Positions 16,114 through 23,158 of a DNA stretch of 64,000 nt are shown here, one piece after another. The stretch covers positions 78,047 through 142,046 of the forward strand of contig MPNM01000003.1 in the NCBI GenBank assembly GCA_002239025.1, given 5' to 3'. Under the pieces are notes generated by a model. It saw only the letters and a list, made by a program, of their open reading frames with translations. It searched no databases and was not told where the DNA came from. The stretch comes from Chloroflexi bacterium bin125 (GTDB lineage: Bacteria; Chloroflexota; Dehalococcoidia; Bin125). How positions within the stretch are numbered: position 1 is the first letter of the stretch; the number at the start of each line of letters is the position of its first letter. The translations under genes and the position numbers were made by a program.

Positions 16114-17649
16114 ATGACTGACGCGAGCGACACTGGCGAGGCTGAGTCGCAGCGGCTCTGGGGCGGACGCTTCGAGGAAGCGCCCGACGCACTAGTCCAG
16201 GCCTATACCTCGTCGATTCAAACCGACCTCCTGCTGTTCCGACACGACATCGCCGGATCGCGCGCGCACGCGCGGATGCTGGCGTCTCAGCGAATCATTG
16301 CCGCGGCCGACGCCGCGAAAATTATCGAAGGACTTGACCAGGTCGAGTCCGAGATCGAATCAGGCGGATTCGAGATCAACCACGAACTCGAAGATATCCA
16401 CACGCATGTCGAGGCACGGCTGAGCCAGATCATCGGTGCCGCCGCCGCCGGCCGGCTGCACACGGCGCGCTCGCGCAACGACCAGGTCGCTCTTGACACG
16501 CGGATGTTCGTCCGCGACGCGATCGTGCAGGCGGTTGGAGCGGTGCGCGGCTTGCAGGCGTCGCTGATCGAACTGTCCGAACGGTCGTTGGATGTCTACC
16601 TGCCCGGCTATACGCATTTGCAGCGAGCCCAGCCGGTGCTGCTGGCGCATCACTTGCTGGCCTACCTGGAAATGCTCGATCGCGACGCTGAGCGCCTGGT
16701 CGACTCCTTCGCGCGCGCCGACATCATGCCGCTTGGCAGCGCGGCGCTTGCCGGTGCTGCTTATCCGCTCGACCGACAGGCCGTCGCTGATGAGCTCGGG
16801 TTTGAATCAATCTCCCGCAACAGCATGGATGCCGTGTCGTCGCGCGACTACATCGTCGAGTTCCTGTCCAATGCCGCTATCTGCATGGTCAATATTTCGC
16901 GCCTATGCGAGGACGTAATCCTTTGGAGCTCGGCCGAGTTTGGCGTCCTGCAGTTCGGTGACGCCTTTACGACCGGCTCGTCGATCATGCCGCAGAAGCG
17001 CAACCCCGATGTCGCCGAGCTGGCGCGCGGCCGCAGTGGCAAGGTCGTGGGTCACCTGACCGCGATCCTGACAACCCTCAAGGGTCTGCCGCTCGCCTAC
17101 AACCGCGACCTGCAAGAAGACAAATCTGGCCTGTTTGATACCGCTGAGAATCTGATCGGCACATTACACGTTCTCGCTCGTGCGCTGCTGACGGCGCAAG
17201 TCGATGGCGCTCGTGCGCGAGCAATGGTGGACGACGATCCGTTCATTCTTGCCACGGACTACGCCGACTACATCACACGCAAAGGTGTCCCGTTCCGCGA
17301 GGCGCATGGCGTGGTCGGACGCCTGGTCCGAACCTGCGAACAGCGCGGCTGCAAGTTGTCGGAGTTGACGCTGGAAGACTTGCAAGCCGAGCATGCTGCG
17401 TTCGAGTCCGACGCGGTCGGAATGACCGCGCAGTTTGCGCTGGACTCGCGAAATGTCCCGGGCGGTACCGCGCCCCAACAGGTGCTAATGGCGCTCGATG
17501 AGGCGAAAGAACGCCTGCAACTCAAGCCGGCCAACCAGCCGGAGACACCGGCTCAGGAGCCCACGTTGCCCACATTGGAGACGGGACTCAATCGGGCCCA
17601 GCGGCGAGCCGCCGAGCGCGCCGCGGCGAAACAACAGGGTCGACGATGA
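16114..17649 (+). CDS. argH: Argininosuccinate lyase with basic C-terminal tail
   Basis: ArgH cleaves argininosuccinate to arginine and fumarate. The 511-residue protein begins with the usual LWGGRFEE block, has TARSRNDQVALDTRMF and the fumarase/lyase superfamily signature GSSIMPQKRNPDV at residues 288-298, which holds the catalytic serine loop. The core normally ends near 460 residues; here about 45 extra residues follow, Pro/Glu-rich and then basic (LNRAQRRAAERAAAKQQGRR). The function of this tail is unknown. It overlaps rpe by 4 nt. Confidence 0.95.
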   Translation: MTDASDTGEAESQRLWGGRFEEAPDALVQAYTSSIQTDLLLFRHDIAGSRAHARMLASQRIIAAADAAKIIEGLDQVESEIESGGFEINHELEDIHTHVEARLSQIIGAAAAGRLHTARSRNDQVALDTRMFVRDAIVQAVGAVRGLQASLIELSERSLDVYLPGYTHLQRAQPVLLAHHLLAYLEMLDRDAERLVDSFARADIMPLGSAALAGAAYPLDRQAVADELGFESISRNSMDAVSSRDYIVEFLSNAAICMVNISRLCEDVILWSSAEFGVLQFGDAFTTGSSIMPQKRNPDVAELARGRSGKVVGHLTAILTTLKGLPLAYNRDLQEDKSGLFDTAENLIGTLHVLARALLTAQVDGARARAMVDDDPFILATDYADYITRKGVPFREAHGVVGRLVRTCEQRGCKLSELTLEDLQAEHAAFESDAVGMTAQFALDSRNVPGGTAPQQVLMALDEAKERLQLKPANQPETPAQEPTLPTLETGLNRAQRRAAERAAAKQQGRR

Positions 17650-18347
17650 CCACAACGACACACAAGTCGAGTCAGTCGGTTGCGATTGCCCCATCAATCT
17701 TGAACGCCGATTGGACGCGCTTGGCGGAGCAGATCGCCGACGCCGAAGCAGCCGGCGTCGATTGGATTTCGCTCGACGTAATGGACGGCAACTTCGTGCC
17801 GCCGATCACCTTCGGCGCGCAAATGGCTTCTGCCGTGCGTTCGTTGACGTACTTGCCGATCGAGGCGCATCTGATGGTCGAGCATCCCGAAGATCACATC
17901 GGCGACTTCATCGCCGCCGGCGTCAACTGCGTGACCATTCACATCGAGTCGACGCGACATCCGCACCGGTTGCTGCAGCAGATTGCAGACGGTGGCGTAG
18001 AGGCGGGCGTGACGCTCAATCCCGGCACGCCGCTGAGCGAGCTCGAAGCGGTCGTGCCGATCTGCGACCGGATCCAGATCATGAGCGTCAACCCCGGTTG
18101 GGGTGGTCAGAAGTTCATTCCGGAATCGCTGGATCGAATTCGGCAAGCGCGGGAGATGCTTGACGCCTGCGGCCGCGAGTCATCGCCAGTCGCCGTCGAC
18201 GGTGGAGTGAACGAGTCGACGATCGCCGCGATCGTGAACGCGGGGGCGACGTGGTTAGTAGCCGGCTCGGCCGTGTACAACGACCGAGAGTCGGTCGCGG
18301 ACGCTGTGGCTCGCTTGCGTCGTGCTCTCGATGCGTTAGGTCGTTAG
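17646..18347 (+). CDS. rpe: Ribulose-phosphate 3-epimerase
   Basis: Rpe interconverts ribulose-5-phosphate and xylulose-5-phosphate in the pentose phosphate pathway. The 233-residue TIM-barrel protein has APSILNADW at the N-terminus, SLDVMDGNFVPPITFG (metal-binding Asp), EAHLMVEHPEDHI, MSVNPGWGGQKFIP (phosphate-binding loop) and VAVDGGVNESTI. Its ATG overlaps the argH stop. The family 1 repeat that follows (18366-18472) separates it from a convergent gene. Confidence 0.95.
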   Translation: MTTTTHKSSQSVAIAPSILNADWTRLAEQIADAEAAGVDWISLDVMDGNFVPPITFGAQMASAVRSLTYLPIEAHLMVEHPEDHIGDFIAAGVNCVTIHIESTRHPHRLLQQIADGGVEAGVTLNPGTPLSELEAVVPICDRIQIMSVNPGWGGQKFIPESLDRIRQAREMLDACGRESSPVAVDGGVNESTIAAIVNAGATWLVAGSAVYNDRESVADAVARLRRALDALGR

Positions 18348-18365
18348 GCCACGTTCCTGGATCAA

Positions 18366-18472
18366 CCTCCCCCTCTGGGGGAGGTGTCACGAAGTGACGG
18401 AGAGGGCCGCCATGTTGAGTGGGTCGTGCGCTGCGGCCCCCCAGCCTTCGGCAGCTACCCCAAAGGGGGAGC
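18366..18472. repeat. Family 1 intergenic palindromic repeat, copy 4
   Basis: Left arm (from 18366) has the CTCCCCC hairpin and GTCAC-GAA-GTGAC; right arm (to 18472) has the GCCTTCGGC-type stem. It lies between convergent rpe and the acyltransferase-like gene. Confidence 0.8.
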
Positions 18473-18490
18473 CCTGTTTCCAGACCAGCG

Positions 18491-19624
18491 CTACAACGGC
18501 TTCTCGTAGACGCGGTAGACCTTGTAGACCTCGGAATCGGTTCGTTTGAGGGCGTGGTTGAGCAGGTTGTTGTCCTCGAGCACCCAGCCGAGTTCGGCCC
18601 ATTGATAGCCTCGCTCTGCGCCTCGCACGTGGACCTCGGCAGTCAACATTTGTCCGAGTTGAGCGAACTCTCGGATTCGCCATTTCTGGCGGACCCCGAG
18701 CAGCATCACGCGGCCGCTTTCCGGCTTGCGCTTCAGCCGCCAGAGCAGCTTGGCCCAGCCGAACGGGAAGAGCCGACCATCGATGTCTCGGGCACACTCG
18801 TTGAGGTTGGGAATCGAAATGACCATGGCTGCCGGATCACCGTCGATCTCGACGATGGCCGTGAGATCGGGATCGGCGAATTGGACCAGGTCGGCCGCGA
18901 GCCGGTCGGCTTCCTCGGTCGTGATCGGGACCGAGCCCCAGTTGTCGACCCAGGCTTCGTTGAAGATGTCGGCAGCAATTCTGACATCACGGCGAAGCTG
19001 CTTCTTGTCGAAAGGTCTCACGGTGACGCGGGGATGGTCGTGGATGCGCTGCCAAGCACGTTGACGACGGTCGCCGAGCGGTGCGGCCACCGGATAGTGA
19101 TACGCCCAGAGATCCTTGACCTTGGTGTAGCCGTTGGCCTCGATCAGATCGGGGAACCATCGGCGTCCGTGAGGCATCGCGATCATCGGGGGCAGATCGA
19201 AGCCTTCGACCAAGCAGCCCGATTCATCGTTGATCGTAAAGTTGAACGGCCCGCGAGAGTAGATCGCGCCGCGCTGACGCAGCCAGGACTCAGCCGCCTC
19301 GAATAACGCGGCGGCGGCCTCAGAATCATTTGCGCAGTCGAAATGACCGAAGAAGCCAGCGGCTTCCTGCCACTTTTCGTCGTGCAGCGGGTTGAGCTGG
19401 GCCGAAATGCGGCCCACATCTCTGCCGTCGCGCTCGGCGACGAACAGTTGGGCCTGCCCGTAGCGTAGGAAGGGCGTCTTGTTCGGATCGAGACGCTCCA
19501 TCTGGACGCGACGCAGGGTCGGGATCCAGGTGGGGTCTCCCTCGTAGACGTTCCAGAGAACATCGACGAAGGGCAACGCCTGACGTCCGAACCCGATTTC
19601 TCGGATTCGGACGCCGGGGTTCAT
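18491..19624 (-). CDS. GNAT-like acyltransferase-fold protein
   Basis: A 377-residue protein of a widespread group usually annotated as GNAT-like. Recognisable pieces are an N-terminal VDVLWNVYEGDPTWIP, LRYGQAQLFVAERDGRDVGR (acetyl-CoA-fold strands), FGHFDCANDSEAAAALFEAA and RGPFNFTINDESG followed by GFDLPPMIAMPH. These blocks define the group, but its substrate is not known. It starts 35 nt after the stop of the RRM protein gene and may be read from the same leftward transcript. An N-acyltransferase role is inference from fold. Confidence 0.7.
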   Translation of the reverse strand: MNPGVRIREIGFGRQALPFVDVLWNVYEGDPTWIPTLRRVQMERLDPNKTPFLRYGQAQLFVAERDGRDVGRISAQLNPLHDEKWQEAAGFFGHFDCANDSEAAAALFEAAESWLRQRGAIYSRGPFNFTINDESGCLVEGFDLPPMIAMPHGRRWFPDLIEANGYTKVKDLWAYHYPVAAPLGDRRQRAWQRIHDHPRVTVRPFDKKQLRRDVRIAADIFNEAWVDNWGSVPITTEEADRLAADLVQFADPDLTAIVEIDGDPAAMVISIPNLNECARDIDGRLFPFGWAKLLWRLKRKPESGRVMLLGVRQKWRIREFAQLGQMLTAEVHVRGAERGYQWAELGWVLEDNNLLNHALKRTDSEVYKVYRVYEKPL

Positions 19625-19659
19625 GTCGCTATTGGGACGTGGTGTGCGCCGAACGAGCG

Positions 19660-20130
19660 CTACCAGCGACGCCCACGGTCGGAGTAGCTCTCGCGGGAGC
19701 CACGGTCGTCGTAGCGCGGCTCGCGGTACCCACCGCCGCCGCCGCCACCACCACCGCCACGGCTCTCACGGTAGCCGCCGCCATCGCGGTAGCCGCCGCC
19801 GCCGCCACCGCCGCCACGGTCGTCACGGTAGCCGCCGCCACCGCCACCACCACCGCCGCGATAACCGCCACCACCGCCACCGCCGCCGCCCCCACGCGGT
19901 CGCGCTTCGTTGACGCGCAGCTGGCGTCCGTCCATGTCATAGCCGTCGAGCGCGGTGATCGCGTTGCGCGCTTCTTCGTCGTCCATGTCGACGAAGCCGA
20001 AGCCGCGTGATCGGCCGCTGTCGCGGTCGACGGGGATCACGCAGTCCTGGACTTCGCCGTGCTCGGCGAAGATTTCGCGCAGTTCCTCAGAGTTTGTACG
20101 GAAGGGCAGGTTTCCAACGTAGATTCGCAT
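19660..20130 (-). CDS. RRM RNA-binding protein with glycine-rich RGG/YGG tail
   Basis: A 156-residue protein. Residues 1-80 form one RNA-recognition motif with RNP2 (IYVGNL) and RNP1 (RGFGFVDM). Residues about 81-145 are a low-complexity tail made of runs of 8-10 glycines separated by YR, YRDDR and YRESR, ending DRGRRW. The layout matches small bacterial Rbp proteins, often cold-induced, that bind RNA or act as RNA chaperones. A GAGG ribosome-binding site precedes the ATG. The long GGN codon runs make the gene prone to repeat-length changes and assembly errors. It lies downstream of rpmB on the same strand. Confidence 0.9.
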   Translation of the reverse strand: MRIYVGNLPFRTNSEELREIFAEHGEVQDCVIPVDRDSGRSRGFGFVDMDDEEARNAITALDGYDMDGRQLRVNEARPRGGGGGGGGGGYRGGGGGGGGGYRDDRGGGGGGGGYRDGGGYRESRGGGGGGGGGGYREPRYDDRGSRESYSDRGRRW

Positions 20131-20284
20131 ATTCCTCGGTCTCGGTGTGTCTGCACTGTCTCATTCGGTCAGAGACAGGCTTCGCGGGTCATCAAAGGCG
20201 GACGCTTCATCCGCTGATCTGGCTTGTGGGCGGTTCGTTGTTCCGATCGGGGTCTAGCTCACGCTCGACAGCTCATTGCCTGGG

Positions 20285-20500
20285 TCAGGCGGCGAGCCGC
20301 TTCATCATCGTTCGCAGGCATGCGGTGCATACGTTAAGCCGCTGGGTTTTACCGTCAACGGTTACTTTGTGTCGGTGAACATTTGGCTTGAAGGTGCGCG
20401 ATGTTCGAGGCGCCTTGCGCTTCCATCGACCCGAGTGCTTGTGCCGGATGTTGCGGCCGAACGTGGTCCGCTTGTCACAGAGGTCACATTTGCCGGCCAT
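20285..20500 (-). CDS. rpmB: 50S ribosomal protein L28
   Basis: A 71-residue ribosomal protein starting MAGKCDLCDKRTTFG; the ATG at 20500 follows GAGG. It is the zinc-binding form, with CDLC near the N-terminus and CTAC near the C-terminus, plus the basic core NIRHKHSGRWKRK. It is divergent from fakA across a 139-bp gap. The pairing of rpmB with the fakA (yloV) gene recalls the Bacillus order. Confidence 0.93.
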   Translation of the reverse strand: MAGKCDLCDKRTTFGRNIRHKHSGRWKRKAPRTSRTFKPNVHRHKVTVDGKTQRLNVCTACLRTMMKRLAA

Positions 20501-20639
20501 CGTTCCGTCCTCAATCCGTCTTTCACGCACGCAGCAGTTTCGGCTGTCGCCGGTGCGTGGCAGGTATCATACCAGCACCCTAGCGGGGTTCTGAGCATGC
20601 GACGGCGACGATATCGGCACTCTATACGGGAGGCTACAG

Positions 20640-22256
20640 ATGGTCGGACCGGATGTGAGCGAGACCAAGGTGCAGGGCCTGAGCGGCGAGGACGTGAAGC
20701 GGATGATCCAGGGCGCGGCAGGCTGGGTCGCGCTGCATCGCGAGGCGTTGAATCTGATCAATGTCTATCCCGTCCCCGACGGCGACACCGGAGCCAATCT
20801 GGGTCGCACTCTTGCGGCCGCCAGTGAAGCGCTTGGGGCGACTGACAACGAAGCTCCGGCGCACGAGATTGCCGCCGCAGCCGCCTCAGCGGCATTGCTG
20901 GGCGGACGTGGCAGCTCGGGCGTGATCGGCGCGCAGTGGCTGCGTGGGTTTGCGGCCGGACTCGGGCAGGATGCAGACGATTCGCTGGCAATCGCGTTCA
21001 ACAGTGCCGCCGAGGCGGCTCGCAATGCAGTGACGGAGCCTCGCGACGGCACGATGATCTCGGTGGCCGCCGACACTGCTGACGCAGTCGCGTCGGTGAC
21101 GGGTGGTCCAATGGCGCAGATGCAGGAGGCGGTCGCCGCTGCGTACAAGTCGGTTGAGTACACGCCGGAGCAGAATCCGGTGTTGAAGGATGCCGGCGTC
21201 GTCGACGCGGGTGCGCGCGGTCTCGAGTTCATGCTGCGTGGAATGGCCGGCGCACTGGCCGGCGAACCGATTCCTGAGGTCCCGGCAGAACTGGGCGCCA
21301 TCGATCCCGGCTGGCTCGCGCGACGACTGGACTCGGGCAGCGATTTCGATGGCTTCTGTACCGAGTTGGTTGTGGCCAATGTCGCTGACATCGAGGGATT
21401 GCGCGAGGTGCTGGCCGGCGACGATGAAACCGTCATGCTCGCGCCGGACGGCGAGGACCTGCGCATTCACCTGCACACCGACGAGCCGGCAGATGCCTAC
21501 GCCGCTGCTGATAGCGCCGGACAGATCCGTATCTTCCGCGCGGTTGATATGCGCGCCCAGGCCGCACGAACGCACGAATCGCAATCGGATGCCGCTGTCG
21601 TCGCGGTCGCCCAGGGAAGCGGATTCGTTCGGGTCTTTAGCGAGCTCGGCGCGGCGGCGATCGTCTCCGGCGGCGCGGCCGACAATCCCTCGGTCGAGAT
21701 GCTGTTCTCGGCGGCTGAGTCCGTTAAGGGTGAGGATGTAATCATCCTGCCCAACAATCACAACGTCACCCCAGCGGCTGAACGGGCGGGGGAACTTGCA
21801 GCCGAGGCCGATCAGCCGCAGCGGATCCATGTCATCCACAATGACAGTCAGGCTGAGGGCGTGGCCGCGCTGGCGGCGGTGATCGGCGGCGTGCCGATCG
21901 AGGATGTCGTGGCGGAAATGGAAGAGGCGCTCGATGCCGTTCGCATCGGTCGCGTGACACACGCAGCGCGTACGGTGGAAGGCGATGTTCCGATCGCCCA
22001 GGGTCAGCCGTTCGCCATGCTCGATGGTGAGATCGTCGGCGCAGGCGAGTCGATCGACAAGGTCGCTCTGACGCTGGCAACCCAGATGGCCGAGTCACTA
22101 TCCGGCGCTTCGCTATTCACCCTGTACGTCGGGGAAGATGTATCGGAAGAACAGGCCGATGCGCTGGCAGAGGCCATTGAAGAGTCAACCGATCTCGAAG
22201 TCGACCTGATCGAGGGCGGCCAGCCCCACTATCCGTGGCTCATGGCGCTTGAGTAG
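20640..22256 (+). CDS. fakA: DAK2-domain fatty acid kinase subunit (FakA/YloV family)
   Basis: A 538-residue protein of the FakA family, which phosphorylates fatty acids presented by a DegV-type FakB protein. The N-terminal DAK2 nucleotide-binding domain shows NLINVYPVPDGDTGANLGRT (residues about 38-57) and LLGGRGSSGVIGAQWLRG. A middle domain (EYTPEQNPVLKDAGVVDAGA) and the C-terminal DegV-like domain (ILPNNHNVTPAAERAGELA) complete the usual layout. GGGAGG lies 6 nt upstream of the ATG. A degV gene follows 53 nt later, which supports the kinase assignment. Confidence 0.88.
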   Translation: MVGPDVSETKVQGLSGEDVKRMIQGAAGWVALHREALNLINVYPVPDGDTGANLGRTLAAASEALGATDNEAPAHEIAAAAASAALLGGRGSSGVIGAQWLRGFAAGLGQDADDSLAIAFNSAAEAARNAVTEPRDGTMISVAADTADAVASVTGGPMAQMQEAVAAAYKSVEYTPEQNPVLKDAGVVDAGARGLEFMLRGMAGALAGEPIPEVPAELGAIDPGWLARRLDSGSDFDGFCTELVVANVADIEGLREVLAGDDETVMLAPDGEDLRIHLHTDEPADAYAAADSAGQIRIFRAVDMRAQAARTHESQSDAAVVAVAQGSGFVRVFSELGAAAIVSGGAADNPSVEMLFSAAESVKGEDVIILPNNHNVTPAAERAGELAAEADQPQRIHVIHNDSQAEGVAALAAVIGGVPIEDVVAEMEEALDAVRIGRVTHAARTVEGDVPIAQGQPFAMLDGEIVGAGESIDKVALTLATQMAESLSGASLFTLYVGEDVSEEQADALAEAIEESTDLEVDLIEGGQPHYPWLMALE

Positions 22257-22296
22257 CGCCTTGGTCTCGGCACTGGAAGAGTCGCAACAGTTCAAG

Positions 22297-22302
22297 TAGG
22301 AT
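22297..22302 (+). promoter_or_regulatory. -10 box (TAGGAT) ahead of degV
   Basis: TAGGAT lies 7 nt before the degV ATG at 22310, the leaderless spacing. The AGGA inside it could instead serve as a ribosome-binding site 8 nt from the ATG, so this case is ambiguous. Confidence 0.35.
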
Positions 22303-22309
22303 AGAACAT

Positions 22310-23158
22310 ATGTCCATCGCTGTAGTCACTGATTCCGCCTCCGACCTAGAGCAGGGCCAGATCCCGGGGATCTCGGTTGTCCCATTGCATCTGCACTTTG
22401 GCGACGAGCAGTTCAATGACGGCGTCACGCTGACCAAGCCTGAGTTCTGGCAGCGACTGGATCGGACCGTCGAAGAGGGCGGCGTATTGCCCACAACGTC
22501 CCAGCCTGCGCCCGGGGTGTTTCGGGACATCTACCAGGGGCTGATCGACGATGGCGCCGACGGGATCGTCTCGGTCCACCTGAGCGGCAAGCTGTCGGGC
22601 ACGTTGAATTCCGCCAGACAGGGGGCGTCGCTATTGGAGAACGCGCCCCCGATTGAGTTTGTCGATACTTCTTCGGCATCGCTGGCCGTCGGTTGGGCGT
22701 CCGAGGCGGCGCTCGCTGCAATCAACGAAGGAGCCGGCGTAACTGAGGCGGCAGCGGCTGCGCAGGAGCAGGCTGGCAGAACACGGACACTGCTATTCGT
22801 CGAGACGCTTGATTATCTGCTGCGCGGCGGGCGAATTGGTCGGGCTCGACAGCTCGCAGGGAAATTACTGCGCATGCGGCCGCTGTTGGAACTGGTTGAA
22901 GGAGAAGTCGCCGATGTCGAGCGGCCACGTACACGCAAGAAGGCGCTCGACCGGTTGTACGCCCAGATCATGTCGAACGGCGAGCCTGAACGCGTCGCGA
23001 TTCTTCACGGTCAGGCCGATGCGGATGCGAGTGCATTGGCCAAGCGGGTCTCGGATGCTTGCGGGGGGATGGTTGTCCCGATCGTGTTGAGCAGCCCGGT
23101 CCTGGGAGCACACATCGGGCCGGGCACGGTCGGCGCAACGGTGCTGCGCAAGAGCTAA
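22310..23158 (+). CDS. DegV family fatty-acid-binding protein (FakB-like)
   Basis: A 282-residue DegV-fold protein: N-terminal AVVTDSASDLE, TSQPAPGVFRDIYQGLIDDG, VHLSGKLSGTLNSA, and the middle block LDYLLRGGRIGRARQL. FakB proteins hold a fatty acid in a deep pocket and present it to FakA. Adjacency to fakA strongly suggests this pair works together in activating free fatty acids to acyl-phosphates for membrane lipid synthesis. Its stop overlaps the recG start (TAATG). Confidence 0.88.
   Translation: MSIAVVTDSASDLEQGQIPGISVVPLHLHFGDEQFNDGVTLTKPEFWQRLDRTVEEGGVLPTTSQPAPGVFRDIYQGLIDDGADGIVSVHLSGKLSGTLNSARQGASLLENAPPIEFVDTSSASLAVGWASEAALAAINEGAGVTEAAAAAQEQAGRTRTLLFVETLDYLLRGGRIGRARQLAGKLLRMRPLLELVEGEVADVERPRTRKKALDRLYAQIMSNGEPERVAILHGQADADASALAKRVSDACGGMVVPIVLSSPVLGAHIGPGTVGATVLRKS

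Noticed and set aside
19623..20010. Arg/His-rich and Ala/Thr-rich frames on the plus strand opposite the RRM gene
   Set aside because: They are the complement of glycine codon runs in other frames.
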